Positions 17,564-26,126 are shown, counted from the stretch's first letter. The stretch: 34,511 nt of DNA from an uncultured Prevotella sp. (GCA_937907705.1 CALCVP010000042.1:1-34511), one strand, 5' to 3'. Numbers and translations are program-made. The notes: generated by a model not told the origin, from the letters alone.

Positions 17564-17670
17564 ATATCTGTCCAAAACATATACTAATTGAGGTTAAAAT
17601 AAGCACTTGCTATGGTTTCATGCATACACTTGATACCAACACCTGCATCGTTTACGGCAAGAGTATTTTC

Positions 17671-17805
17671 AAAAGCTATGCAAACGCATTGCAAAAGCAC
17701 TGCTTTCGATGTGCCAAAGCTATGCTTTTGGAACCTAAAAGCATAGCTTTACAAGTGCTAAACCTATGGTTTAGAAAGACACAGGCATAGCTTGGCACAT
17801 CGAAA
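17671..17805. repeat. Nested palindromic element upstream of clpC
   Basis: The outer arms 17704-17725 and 17785-17805 pair over 21 bp with one extra A. Inside lie a perfect 14-bp hairpin (17716-17729 with 17737-17750, 7-nt loop) and a perfect 7-bp hairpin (17758-17764 with 17768-17774, 3-nt loop). The outer and first inner stems share bases, so either a long arm or a three-way junction can form. The decamer AAAGCTATGC occurs directly at 17672 and 17716, inverted at 17741, and nine bases of it inverted at 17785. It could be a mobile palindromic repeat, a structured RNA or a DNA-binding site. Confidence 0.75.
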
Positions 17806-17921
17806 TATATACATTATTATATAATAAAGTACGAAAAGACATTTTTAAGCTGTATTGAAAAAAATAACAAACAAATAACTAAAAATAAAATATTTATGCC
17901 CTATAAACAAGAAAATGGCAT

Positions 17922-17929
17922 TATCTTTG
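17922..17929 (+). promoter_or_regulatory. -7 promoter element of clpC
   Basis: TATCTTTG is an exact TAnnTTTG match, 61 nt before the clpC ATG. No CIRCE-type inverted repeat (TTAGCACTC-N9-GAGTGCTAA) is present between the palindromic element and the gene. Confidence 0.5.
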
Positions 17930-17990
17930 CAGGATAGATTTAGAAATATATAGATATACATAATAAAGACAATAAGTTGAAAGGACAAAT

Positions 17991-20522
17991 ATGACAAGTC
18001 AATTTTCGCAAAAGGTGTCTCAGATATTAGCTTTTAGCCGTGAAGAAGCTATCAGGCTCGCCAGTTCATCGGTAAGAGCTGAACACATTTTGCTTGGAAT
18101 TATCAGAGACAATGCAGGACCTGTATACAAATTGCTTTCTTCAAACAATATAGATATTAAAGTTATAAAGCAAGAGTTAGAGGAGAAAGTTCATGATAAT
18201 GACGCCACACAAAGCATCAGTACCAATGAGCCGACGCTGGATGAAGAATCAAGCAACATACTCAAACTGGCGGTATTGGAAGCACGTATGCAGTCGGAAC
18301 AGACGGTAGACGAGCAACACTTGCTGTTGGCCATACTGCATGACCACTTTAACAACGGAGCAAAACAGATATTGGAAGACAACAACATCTTTTATGATAA
18401 TGCATTAAGCTATTTCGACAAAAAAGGTGTACAGCCGCAAAACGGATTGGGATTGCCGGAAGACGACGATCTTGACAATGAAGACGGGCTGATGGGGAGA
18501 AGCAACAAAAATGAGGTCCCGCCAATAAGCAGTACTACTGTAAGAGGCAATACTGGGAGCAAAACCCCTGTACTTGACAATTTCAGTCTCGACTTAACAA
18601 AAATGGCCGCAGAAGGAAAGTTGGATCCCGTAGTAGGTCGGCAGAACGAGATACAAAGAGTTATCGAGATATTGGGCCGTCGCAAAAAGAACAACCCGAT
18701 ACTGATTGGCGAACCGGGTGTAGGAAAAAGTGCTATCGTTGAAGGATTGGCACAAATGATAGTCCAGCACCACACATCGCCTATCCTCTTTAACAAACGC
18801 ATTATCAGTTTGGACTTGACTGCCATTGTAGCAGGTACCAAATACAGGGGACAATTTGAAGAGCGAATACGCGCCTTGATTAAAGAAATTGAGCAAAACC
18901 CTGATATTATCATCTTTATAGATGAAATACACACGCTCATCGGTGCAGGTTCCACACCGGGTTCTATGGATGCAGCCAATATACTGAAGCCAGCATTGGC
19001 ACGCGGCACAATACAGTGCATCGGAGCAACAACACTTGACGAATACAGAAAGAGTATCGAAAAAGACGGAGCGTTGGAAAGACGTTTCCAAAAAGTAATG
19101 GTAGAACCTACCAATGCCGAAGATACCATCACTATTCTTAAGAATTTACAAGATAGGTATGAAAGCTATCATCATGTAAGTTATTCTGATGACGCCATAA
19201 TGGCATGTGTCAAGTTGACAGAAAGGTATATTGCAGACCGCTACTTCCCGGACAAGGCCATTGACGCATTGGACGAAGTGGGTTCAAAAGTGCACTTAAA
19301 ACATGCACAAATACCACCTGAGATAACAGCAAAAGAAAAAGAAATCAGCTTTATCAAGGAGAAAAAGCAAGCAGCTGCAAAGAATCAGAACTTTGAATTG
19401 GCTGCAAGCTACCGAGACAGACAGAAAGAGTTAGAGGCTGAATTGCAGAAGCTGCAAGACAATTGGCTCAAGAACGACCAAGACCATAAAGATGTCGTAG
19501 AAGAAGATGACATTGCAGAGGTTGTATCACTCATGGCCAATGTTCCTGTTCAGAAAGTAGCACAATCAGAAAGCGAGAAGCTGAAAGGGCTGTCCAACAC
19601 CTTGAAATCTGCTGTCATAGGTCAAGACAATGCCATAGATAAAGTAGTTAAGGCTATACAGCGCAACAGATTAGGACTCAAAGAGCCCAATCACCCTATC
19701 GGTGTATTCATGTTCTTAGGCCCTACGGGTGTCGGAAAGACATTCCTGGCCAAGAAAATAGCCGAAGAAATGTTTGGCAACGCCGATGCGCTCATTAGAA
19801 TAGACATGAGCGAATACAGCGAAAGCTTCAACACCTCACGCTTGGTAGGTGCGCCTCCTGGATACGTAGGATACGATGAAGGCGGACAGCTCACTGAAAG
19901 AGTAAGACGCCACCCCTACTCTATTGTATTGCTTGACGAAATAGAAAAGGCACATGGCAATGTGTTCAACATGTTGCTGCAAGTGCTTGATGAAGGAAGA
20001 CTCACTGACGGAAACGGCAGATTGGTGGATTTCCGCAATACGATTATTATCATGACCAGCAATACGGGTACGCGTCAGCTCAAAGAGTTCAGCCATGGCA
20101 TAGGCTTTACTGTCAACAATACAACCGAAAAGCCCAACAAAGAATATGCAAGAAGCATTATCCAAAAAAGCTTGAGCAAACAGTTTAGCCCTGAGTTCCT
20201 AAACAGACTGGATGATATAATTACCTTTGACCAGCTTGATTTGGATGCTATTAAACGCATCATTAATTTGGAACTGAAAGGACTTGCCAGCAGAGTGCAA
20301 GCCTTGGGCTATGCCCTTAACGTTACAGACAAAGCCAAAGAGTTCATTGCCACCAAAGGATATGACATACAATATGGTGCACGCCCTCTGAAGAGAGCTA
20401 TCCAGACTCTTGTAGAAGATGGGCTGTGTAACTTACTGATAAATGGCGATATTAAAAAGGAGGGAAACATCACAGTAGGAAAAAGCCCGAACAAAGAAGA
20501 ACTTACCTTTAAGGTATCATAA
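17991..20522 (+). CDS. clpC: ClpC-type AAA+ unfoldase of the Clp protease
   Basis: This 843-residue Hsp100 ATPase has a double Clp N domain (about 1-145), an acidic linker, AAA1 with Walker A GEPGVGKS (240-247) and Walker B IIIFIDEIH, a middle region with a UVR-like helix pair (about 440-490, EKEISFIKEKKQAAAKNQNF), and AAA2 with GPTGVGKT (near 580) and VLLDEIEKAH. The short UVR-containing middle region, unlike the long ClpB coiled coil, marks ClpC. An IGF tripeptide (704-706) is the loop that docks onto ClpP, so it should unfold substrates for proteolysis. clpP and a McsB-like adaptor are not in the window. It is transcribed alone and ends at a hairpin. Confidence 0.93.
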   Translation: MTSQFSQKVSQILAFSREEAIRLASSSVRAEHILLGIIRDNAGPVYKLLSSNNIDIKVIKQELEEKVHDNDATQSISTNEPTLDEESSNILKLAVLEARMQSEQTVDEQHLLLAILHDHFNNGAKQILEDNNIFYDNALSYFDKKGVQPQNGLGLPEDDDLDNEDGLMGRSNKNEVPPISSTTVRGNTGSKTPVLDNFSLDLTKMAAEGKLDPVVGRQNEIQRVIEILGRRKKNNPILIGEPGVGKSAIVEGLAQMIVQHHTSPILFNKRIISLDLTAIVAGTKYRGQFEERIRALIKEIEQNPDIIIFIDEIHTLIGAGSTPGSMDAANILKPALARGTIQCIGATTLDEYRKSIEKDGALERRFQKVMVEPTNAEDTITILKNLQDRYESYHHVSYSDDAIMACVKLTERYIADRYFPDKAIDALDEVGSKVHLKHAQIPPEITAKEKEISFIKEKKQAAAKNQNFELAASYRDRQKELEAELQKLQDNWLKNDQDHKDVVEEDDIAEVVSLMANVPVQKVAQSESEKLKGLSNTLKSAVIGQDNAIDKVVKAIQRNRLGLKEPNHPIGVFMFLGPTGVGKTFLAKKIAEEMFGNADALIRIDMSEYSESFNTSRLVGAPPGYVGYDEGGQLTERVRRHPYSIVLLDEIEKAHGNVFNMLLQVLDEGRLTDGNGRLVDFRNTIIIMTSNTGTRQLKEFSHGIGFTVNNTTEKPNKEYARSIIQKSLSKQFSPEFLNRLDDIITFDQLDLDAIKRIINLELKGLASRVQALGYALNVTDKAKEFIATKGYDIQYGARPLKRAIQTLVEDGLCNLLINGDIKKEGNITVGKSPNKEELTFKVS

Positions 20523-20544
20523 TACAATGATATAGAAATCTCAG

Positions 20545-20590
20545 AAGAAGACTTGGAGCATAAACAATACTTATGCTACCAAGTCTTCTT
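20545..20590 (+). terminator. Terminator hairpin after clpC
   Basis: The arms 20545-20563 and 20571-20590 form 12 bp (AAGAAGACTTGG) plus 7 bp (AGCATAA) separated by a single bulged A, with a 7-nt loop. It starts 22 nt after the clpC stop codon. The T-tract lies within the 3' arm, so it is a weak intrinsic terminator or an mRNA-stabilising structure. Confidence 0.6.
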
Positions 20591-20759
20591 GCCAATAGAA
20601 CATACGGCAGTCGTTTCGTATTTTGCTATTTTCTGTATCCATAACTTTCATCAGCTTCCAACTGATAGAGTGAACAAGAGAAGAAGTAAACAAGTTAGAA
20701 AACTGATAAGTTTGAGATTTTTTAACCATAAATTAACATTAGTATATTGATATTTTTTG

Positions 20760-20767
20760 TAATTTTG
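20760..20767 (+). promoter_or_regulatory. -7 promoter element of rpoD
   Basis: TAATTTTG is an exact TAnnTTTG match, 70 nt before the rpoD ATG. A -33 TTTG is not seen at normal spacing. Confidence 0.5.
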
Positions 20768-20837
20768 CAACGTTTTTCATAATATTGCAGATATTAGCCT
20801 AATAATCAGGCACTTATAAAATAATTGAGGTAAATAG

Positions 20838-21710
20838 ATGAGACAATTAAAGATTCAGAAAAGTATTACCAATCGTTCAAGTGAAGCTTTAGACAAATAT
20901 CTCGTGGAAATCGGACGTGCTCCGCTTATTTCTATTGACGAGGAAATTGAATTAGCTCAGAAGATAAAGAAAGGAGGTCCAGAAGGTGAACGAGCCAAGA
21001 ACAAACTTGTAACAGCCAACCTCCGCTTTGTGGTATCTGTAGCAAAACAATATCAGCATCAAGGCCTTACACTGACCGATTTGATAGACGAGGGTAACAT
21101 CGGCTTAATTAAAGCAGCACAGAAATTTGATGAAACACGAGGTTTCAAATTCATATCATACGCAGTATGGTGGATTCGCCAAAGCATTCTTCAAGCTATT
21201 GCTGAGCAAAGCCGTATCGTACGACTTCCATTGAATCAAGTTGGTTCTCTCAGCAAGATAAACCACGAAATAAACAAGTTTGAACAAGAAAACCAGCGCC
21301 ATCCTTCTGTTTCCGAACTTTCAGAAGTTACAAAATTAGACGAAGACAAGATTGGACAATCTTTAGCTGCTGACGGACATCACGTAAGTATCGATGCACC
21401 TTTCCAAGACGGAGAAGACAATTGTATGCTTGATGTAATGCCAAGTGGCGATGACAGCCGAACAGACAGGCAAGTAGACCATGAATCTATGGCACTTGAA
21501 TTGAACACGGTATTAAGCAAAGTACTGAAAGAACGCGAAATAACAATTATCCGTGAATGTTTCGGTATTGGATGTCATGAAAAAGGACTTGAAGAGATTG
21601 GCGACCAATTAGGATTAACACGTGAACGTGTACGACAAATTCGTGAAAAAAGCATTGCAAAGCTGCGTGAAAGCGGTAATGCTAAAATCTTAATGAAGTA
21701 TTTAGGCTAA
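20838..21710 (+). CDS. rpoD: Primary RNA polymerase sigma factor RpoD
   Basis: This 290-residue housekeeping sigma factor is of the short Bacteroidetes form. Region 1.2 is near 15-50 (LDKYLVEIGRAPLISIDEE), and region 2 holds KNKLVTANLRFVVSVAKQY, LTDLIDEGNIGLIKAAQKF and FKFISYAVWWIRQSI (about 53-120). Region 3 follows, and region 4 ends with LGLTRERVRQIREKSIAKLR. Region 1.1 is absent, as is normal in this phylum. This sigma should recognise the TTTG/TAnnTTTG promoters listed in this window. It is monocistronic and closed by a strong terminator. Confidence 0.96.
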   Translation: MRQLKIQKSITNRSSEALDKYLVEIGRAPLISIDEEIELAQKIKKGGPEGERAKNKLVTANLRFVVSVAKQYQHQGLTLTDLIDEGNIGLIKAAQKFDETRGFKFISYAVWWIRQSILQAIAEQSRIVRLPLNQVGSLSKINHEINKFEQENQRHPSVSELSEVTKLDEDKIGQSLAADGHHVSIDAPFQDGEDNCMLDVMPSGDDSRTDRQVDHESMALELNTVLSKVLKEREITIIRECFGIGCHEKGLEEIGDQLGLTRERVRQIREKSIAKLRESGNAKILMKYLG

Positions 21711-21751
21711 ACAGCCTAATGCAATCAACAGAAAATACAATGGCTTAGAAT

Positions 21752-21789
21752 AAAAAAGCTGAACTTTATATATAAAGTTCAGCTTTTTT
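21752..21789. terminator. Strong bidirectional terminator between rpoD and the CE12 gene
   Basis: The sequence is a perfect 38-bp palindrome (19-nt arms, 21752-21770 and 21771-21789) with A6 at one end and T6 at the other. On either strand it gives a GC-containing stem followed by a T-run, so it can end rpoD (plus) and the hisS - CE12 transcript (minus). Confidence 0.85.
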
Positions 21790-21874
21790 ATTTGACTAAT
21801 CAAAAAAGAAGCAGTTGGCTTAATAAGACATTCACGATATTTTAAACAACTGTCTCTTTCTATAGAAAATGCTC

Positions 21875-22864
21875 TCATTTGATAAATTTAGCATTCTCGC
21901 GCATCACGAATTTAATCTTCTTATTTTTTGGAACCTGTGGCTTTTCCCAATTTCCAGCACCAACAAGAATAGTGGTCTTCACTCCAACAGGAGCATTGTC
22001 TACAGCCTGTTGCAAGTTCGTATATCTGCCACTGCCATCTTTTGCCACTGTTATGTCATAATGTCTCACATACTTCTTCAACGCTGGAACTTCCTTTGCT
22101 ACTGCATCAGCCAATAAATTAGCAACCTTTATAGCTCCAGGAATATTGTAATGAGTATTATCTGTTCTGCCTTGAGGAAGAGATGGAGTTTCACCAGGCT
22201 TAAAAATCATGTGCAAGCCTTTAGAACCTTCCCTACCCAATCCTTGCTCCAAGTCGTGAGTAATTTTATTTGCATCAACAAAAGGTACATGCAACTTCTT
22301 TGCTACATTCTTAGGTGATAGAAGATAGGCTCCATGCGTATCAACAAGAGTATCACCCTCTGCCAAGTTTTTAGATGAATTAGTACGTAAATCATCATCG
22401 GTTACAGCGGTTTTGCTTTCCGCAAACGAACGCCTTACCACACTATTGAACAGCACTGGTATTGCACCACGCTCACGTGCCTCTGTTACATACTTTTCCA
22501 ATGTAGCGTCAAAAGTAGTTCCCGGGTCTGTATGACGTTCAGTATCAGGCTTTTCGTCGTTATGTCCAAACTGGATGAATACGTAATCACCAGGCTTCAG
22601 ACTGTTTAGCACTTTAGCCCATCTGCCTTCAGATATAAAACTTTTTGAAGACCTGCCATTCACTGCATGATTGCTTACAATAATGTCATCGCTAAAACAA
22701 TTGCTCAGCATCATACCCCATCCTCTCTCTTGCTTGTCTCCAGAAATATCTTTATTAGCCATTGTAGAATCACCTACCATATAAATGGTAGGTTTATTCT
22801 TATTAAATGACAATAAAGCCAAAAGGCACAACAACAAAAGTGAACTCTTTTCAATTACTTTCAT
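21875..22864 (-). CDS. CE12-type SGNH esterase with a remnant pectinesterase (CE8) tail
   Basis: This 329-residue secreted enzyme resembles rhamnogalacturonan acetylesterases. After a signal peptide (about 1-20) come the SGNH blocks GDST (31-34, Ser33), VNGRSS with G70, GHND (Asn102), and DNTH (Asp235, His238), so the triad is intact. The last 59 residues (271-329) do not belong to CE12. They start ITVAKDGSGRYTNLQQAVDN and continue with TILVGAGNWEKPQVP, the typical opening of a pectin methylesterase. They stop before any CE8 catalytic residues. Its ATG lies 1 bp after the hisS stop codon, an odd partner for a glycan esterase. Confidence 0.87.
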   Translation of the reverse strand: MKVIEKSSLLLLCLLALLSFNKNKPTIYMVGDSTMANKDISGDKQERGWGMMLSNCFSDDIIVSNHAVNGRSSKSFISEGRWAKVLNSLKPGDYVFIQFGHNDEKPDTERHTDPGTTFDATLEKYVTEARERGAIPVLFNSVVRRSFAESKTAVTDDDLRTNSSKNLAEGDTLVDTHGAYLLSPKNVAKKLHVPFVDANKITHDLEQGLGREGSKGLHMIFKPGETPSLPQGRTDNTHYNIPGAIKVANLLADAVAKEVPALKKYVRHYDITVAKDGSGRYTNLQQAVDNAPVGVKTTILVGAGNWEKPQVPKNKKIKFVMRENAKFIK

Positions 22865-22865
22865 T

Positions 22866-24236
22866 TTAATGTTCTCCTGTCTTAATTATAGCTATCATCT
22901 CATCGGCTGTAACAAGATGCTGTTCGCCAGTTTGCATATCTTTCAATGTAACTTTATTGTCTTTTATCTCGTTTTCGCCAGCTAAAGCTACATAATGTAC
23001 ACCATTATTGTTGGCATAAGCCATCTGCTTCTTCATTTTCACAGCGTCTGGATATATTTCTGTAGCAATTCCTGCTTGGCGAGCTTGAGCCGCAAGAGGC
23101 ATGCAGTAAGCTGTTTCCTGTTCACCAAAGTTAATGAAAAGCAGTTGTGTACCTACAATAGCATTCTTTGGATAAAGGTCCAATGCGTTTAGCACATCAA
23201 ATATTCTGTCTGCACCAAATGAAATACCTACTCCACTCAAACCCGGCATACCAAAAATACCTGTCAAGTTATCATAACGGCCACCACCAGTTATACTGCC
23301 AATCTGCACATCAAGGGCTTTTACTTCAAATATAGCACCTGTATAATAGTTCAAGCCACGAGCTAAAGTAATGTCAAATTGCACTTCATTTTTCAAACCA
23401 GACTGAGCCAGTACTTTAAAGATAAAACAAAGTTCTTCAATACCTTTCTGTCCTATCTCAGAGTCCTTTAGCACATTACTCATTACATTTAACTTTTCTT
23501 CATTAGAACCGTCAAGAGCAATGATAGGCTGAAGCTTTTCTATCGCTTCTGCACTTAAGCCATCAGCAGCCAACTCTGCATTTACATTGTCGATACCAAT
23601 CTTATCAAGTTTGTCAATAGCTACTGTAATATCTACAATCTTGTCAGGAGCGCCTATATATTCTGCAATGCCAGTAAGAATCTTTCTATTATTGATTTTT
23701 ATCTGAACTCTAATGCCAAAACGTGTAAATACGGTATCCACAATCTGCATTAACTCTACTTCGTTCAGTAAAGATTCACTTCCCACCACATCAGCATCAC
23801 ACTGATAGAATTCTCTATAACGACCCTTTTGAGGTCTGTCAGCACGCCATACAGGTTGTATCTGATAACGTTTGAACGGAAGCTGCAATTGATCTCTATG
23901 CATTACTACGAAACGTGCAAAAGGCACTGTAAGATCATAACGCAGACCCTTTTCACATAACTTCGTGGCTAATTTTAACGAATTGCCTTCTAATAATTCT
24001 TCTTTGTCTACCTTATGAAGATAATCTCCACTGTTCAATACTTTAAAAAGCAGTTTATCACCCTCCTCACCATATTTTCCAAGCAATGTTTGTAGTGTTT
24101 CCATGGCAGGAGTTTCAATCTGCTTAAAGCCATAAAGAGCATAAACAGAGCGGATAGTATCAAAAATATAGTTGCGCTTTGCCATTTCTATAGGCGAGAA
24201 ATCGCGAGTTCCTTTTGGAATAGATGGTTTTGTCAT
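22866..24236 (-). CDS. hisS: Histidine--tRNA ligase
   Basis: HisS is a class II synthetase that charges tRNA-His. The 456-residue protein starts MTKPSIPKGTRDFSP, the usual family opening (KGTRDF). Motif 2 is RADRPQKGRYREFYQCDADVVG, the histidine-A signature is ARGLNYYTGAIFEVK, and motif 3 is GISFGADRI. A C-terminal anticodon-binding domain (about 355-456) follows. The frame is open 35 codons further upstream, but that extension is hydrophobic, reads through a hairpin, and has no family counterpart, so I start at 24236. It lies 131 bp after purA and 1 bp before the CE12 gene. Confidence 0.96.
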   Translation of the reverse strand: MTKPSIPKGTRDFSPIEMAKRNYIFDTIRSVYALYGFKQIETPAMETLQTLLGKYGEEGDKLLFKVLNSGDYLHKVDKEELLEGNSLKLATKLCEKGLRYDLTVPFARFVVMHRDQLQLPFKRYQIQPVWRADRPQKGRYREFYQCDADVVGSESLLNEVELMQIVDTVFTRFGIRVQIKINNRKILTGIAEYIGAPDKIVDITVAIDKLDKIGIDNVNAELAADGLSAEAIEKLQPIIALDGSNEEKLNVMSNVLKDSEIGQKGIEELCFIFKVLAQSGLKNEVQFDITLARGLNYYTGAIFEVKALDVQIGSITGGGRYDNLTGIFGMPGLSGVGISFGADRIFDVLNALDLYPKNAIVGTQLLFINFGEQETAYCMPLAAQARQAGIATEIYPDAVKMKKQMAYANNNGVHYVALAGENEIKDNKVTLKDMQTGEQHLVTADEMIAIIKTGEH

Positions 24237-24309
24237 TACTATAAATATTTTAAATTTCCAAAAACAAATAAGGCATATACTTATCTGATAATAAACTATA
24301 TATACACAT

Positions 24310-24347
24310 AAGTAGGTGTTCATCAAAACTATTATGAACACCTACTT
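24310..24347. repeat. Perfect 14-bp hairpin between purA and hisS
   Basis: AAGTAGGTGTTCAT (24310-24323) pairs with ATGAACACCTACTT (24334-24347) around a 10-nt loop. In transcription order it lies 20 nt after the purA stop and 74 nt before the hisS start. The minus-strand tail is not a T-run, so a stabilising or processing role, or an intergenic repeat, fits better than strong termination. Its 3' arm sequence recurs at 33281-33293. Confidence 0.7.
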
Positions 24348-24367
24348 TTCATTAATTATTATACCTG

Positions 24368-25642
24368 TTATTTACGTACAATTGTTTGCTCACGATCAGG
24401 ACCTATAGAGATAATCTTAATAGGTGTTTCCAGTTCTGCTTCCAAGAATTTTATATAGTCATTAAATTCTTTAGGAAACTGACTTTCGTCTGTAAACTTA
24501 GTCATATCTGTTTTCCAACCTGGCAATTCTTTATAAACAGGTTCAATGCCATGTTCTATATCATAGGGAAAATCACGAGTTTCTTTTCCGTTTTGTTTAT
24601 AAGCCACACACGCCTTAATGGTATCAAAACCATCCAACACATCACTCTTCATCATAATCAGCTGTGTAACGCCATTAATCATGATTGAATAACGTAAAGC
24701 TACAAGGTCTATCCAGCCACAACGACGCTCACGACCAGTAACAGCACCATACTCATGGCCCAAATCGCGTATTCTATCACCCGTAGCATCAAACAACTCT
24801 GTGGGGAATGGACCTGCACCTACACGTGTACAATAGGCTTTCATGATTCCATATACTTCACCTATTTTATTAGGGCCAATACCTAAACCAATGCAAGCAC
24901 CTGCACAAATAGTATTTGAAGAAGTTACAAATGGGTAACTGCCAAAATCAACATCCAACATTGTGCCTTGTGCGCCTTCACAAAGGATAGACTTACCTTC
25001 TTTCAGTGTCTTGTTGATTACATGTTCTGAGTCAATAATATGGAACTGGCGCAAATATCCAATGCCTTCCATCCATTTCTTTTCGACCTCAGTAATATCA
25101 TAATCAACATAATTAAGGGCTTTCAACATTTGCTCATGACGCGCCTTGTGTGCCGCATACTTTTCTTCAAAGTTCTCAAAGATATCGCCTACACGCAAGC
25201 CATTACGTGAAACTTTATCTGTATAAGTAGGACCTATACCTTTACCAGTAGTTCCCACCTTATTTTTTCCTTTAGCAGCTTCATTTGCTGCATCAAGCAG
25301 TCTATGTGTAGGCATAATAAGGTGTGCTTTCTTAGAAATATAAAGACGCTCTTTCAATGGATGTCCGCTCTTCTCCAAATCCTTTGCTTCATCCATAAAA
25401 AGGTCTGGCGCCAATACTACACCATTACCTATAATATTAACCTTTCCACCTTGGAATATGCCTGAAGGGATACTGCGCAAGACATACTTTTGTCCTTCAA
25501 ACTCAAGCGTATGCCCTGCATTAGGGCCTCCCTGAAAGCGTGCCACTACATCGTAACGTGGGGTAAGCACATCTACAACCTTACCCTTACCTTCATCACC
25601 CCATTGCAATCCAAGCAATACGTCAACTTTACCTGTTTTCAT
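24368..25642 (-). CDS. purA: Adenylosuccinate synthetase
   Basis: PurA joins aspartate to IMP with GTP, the first step from IMP to AMP. The 424-residue protein has the GTP/IMP loop GLQWGDEGKGK (about 11-21), GPNAGHT (about 39-45), TTGKGIGPTYTDK, EGAQGTMLDVDFGSYPFVTSSN and the base-recognition end VDVLDGFD-like segment, all typical. The start codon is 1 bp from the stop of the Fur-family gene upstream, so the two are translated from one message. Confidence 0.97.
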   Translation of the reverse strand: MKTGKVDVLLGLQWGDEGKGKVVDVLTPRYDVVARFQGGPNAGHTLEFEGQKYVLRSIPSGIFQGGKVNIIGNGVVLAPDLFMDEAKDLEKSGHPLKERLYISKKAHLIMPTHRLLDAANEAAKGKNKVGTTGKGIGPTYTDKVSRNGLRVGDIFENFEEKYAAHKARHEQMLKALNYVDYDITEVEKKWMEGIGYLRQFHIIDSEHVINKTLKEGKSILCEGAQGTMLDVDFGSYPFVTSSNTICAGACIGLGIGPNKIGEVYGIMKAYCTRVGAGPFPTELFDATGDRIRDLGHEYGAVTGRERRCGWIDLVALRYSIMINGVTQLIMMKSDVLDGFDTIKACVAYKQNGKETRDFPYDIEHGIEPVYKELPGWKTDMTKFTDESQFPKEFNDYIKFLEAELETPIKIISIGPDREQTIVRK

Positions 25643-25643
25643 A

Positions 25644-26126
25644 TTATTTTATTAATGTTACTTTATTTATTTTTCGCTGTTTCCGGGTCATAATAGCTTG
25701 ACATGTACTACATATCCCGTAAATAAACATTGAAAACGATTCTTTCCTAAAACGCTTAATATGAGCTGTCTCTACCATAGCTGTCAACTGTGGCAACTTT
25801 ACTTCCATTTCTTTGCCGCATACTGTGCATATTCTATAGCAATGGCTGCCTGTATAACAAGCCTCATACTTCAGACCATCGCGTAATTTATGGCACACGA
25901 CTAAATGTAACTGCTGAAAAAGCTTTAATGTATTATAGATAGTTGCACGACTTACAGGAAAATTTTTATCGTTTAACCACTTGCTTAAATCATCAATAGA
26001 CAAATACGTGTTTGATGAATAGAGAGCATCAAGCACCGCAAATCTCTCTGGAGTTTTGCGGCAGTTATTTTGGTCCAAGTAATTAACCAATACCTGTTTT
26101 GCATTCTCTATAGTGGTACCCTTCAT
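25644..26126 (-). CDS. Fur-family transcriptional regulator with a reduced metal-sensing site
   Basis: This 160-residue protein has a winged-helix domain (about 1-85, with FPVSRATIYNTLKLFQQLHL as the recognition helix region) and a C-terminal dimerisation domain. The structural zinc site is intact: CTVCG (C100, C103) and CSTCQ (C139, C142). The histidine-rich sensing motif seen in Fur and PerR (HHDH or DHYH before the first CxxC) reads GSHCYRI here, keeping only H95. The later histidine pair before the second CxxC is also missing (RKESFSMFIYG). Metal sensing may therefore be altered. It is the first gene before purA, possibly regulating that unit. Confidence 0.88.
   Translation of the reverse strand: MKGTTIENAKQVLVNYLDQNNCRKTPERFAVLDALYSSNTYLSIDDLSKWLNDKNFPVSRATIYNTLKLFQQLHLVVCHKLRDGLKYEACYTGSHCYRICTVCGKEMEVKLPQLTAMVETAHIKRFRKESFSMFIYGICSTCQAIMTRKQRKINKVTLIK

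Larger units (their letters stand above)
17370..17990. other. 620-bp intergenic region between mazG and clpC
   Basis: It holds the mazG promoter (17533-17563), a nested palindromic element (17671-17805) and the clpC -7 element (17922-17929). An 86-codon reading frame at 17530-17790 crosses the mazG promoter and palindromes and resembles no protein, so I do not call it. The stretch 17806-17920 is very AT-rich with no further structure I can see. Confidence 0.7.
20523..20837 (+). other. Gap between clpC and rpoD
   Basis: The 315 bp contain the clpC terminator hairpin (20545-20590) and the rpoD -7 element. A 65-codon reading frame (20553-20750) begins inside the hairpin and has no protein-like features; I reject it. 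Confidence 0.65.

Noticed and set aside
17530..17790. 86-codon plus-strand reading frame upstream of clpC
   Set aside because: It overlaps the mazG promoter and the nested palindromes, whose inverted repeats create the frame. No domain, signal peptide or upstream promoter supports it.
18410..19132. 240-codon minus-strand reading frame opposite clpC
   Set aside because: It lies fully antisense to the conserved AAA1 domain of ClpC and has no protein-like motifs, only serine/isoleucine-rich shadow composition.
20553..20750. 65-codon plus-strand reading frame between clpC and rpoD
   Set aside because: It begins inside the clpC terminator hairpin and has no recognisable features.
24237..24341. 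35-residue N-terminal extension of hisS
   Set aside because: It is hydrophobic and cysteine-rich, reads through the arm of the 24310-24347 hairpin, and the HisS family begins at KGTRDF shortly after the chosen start.
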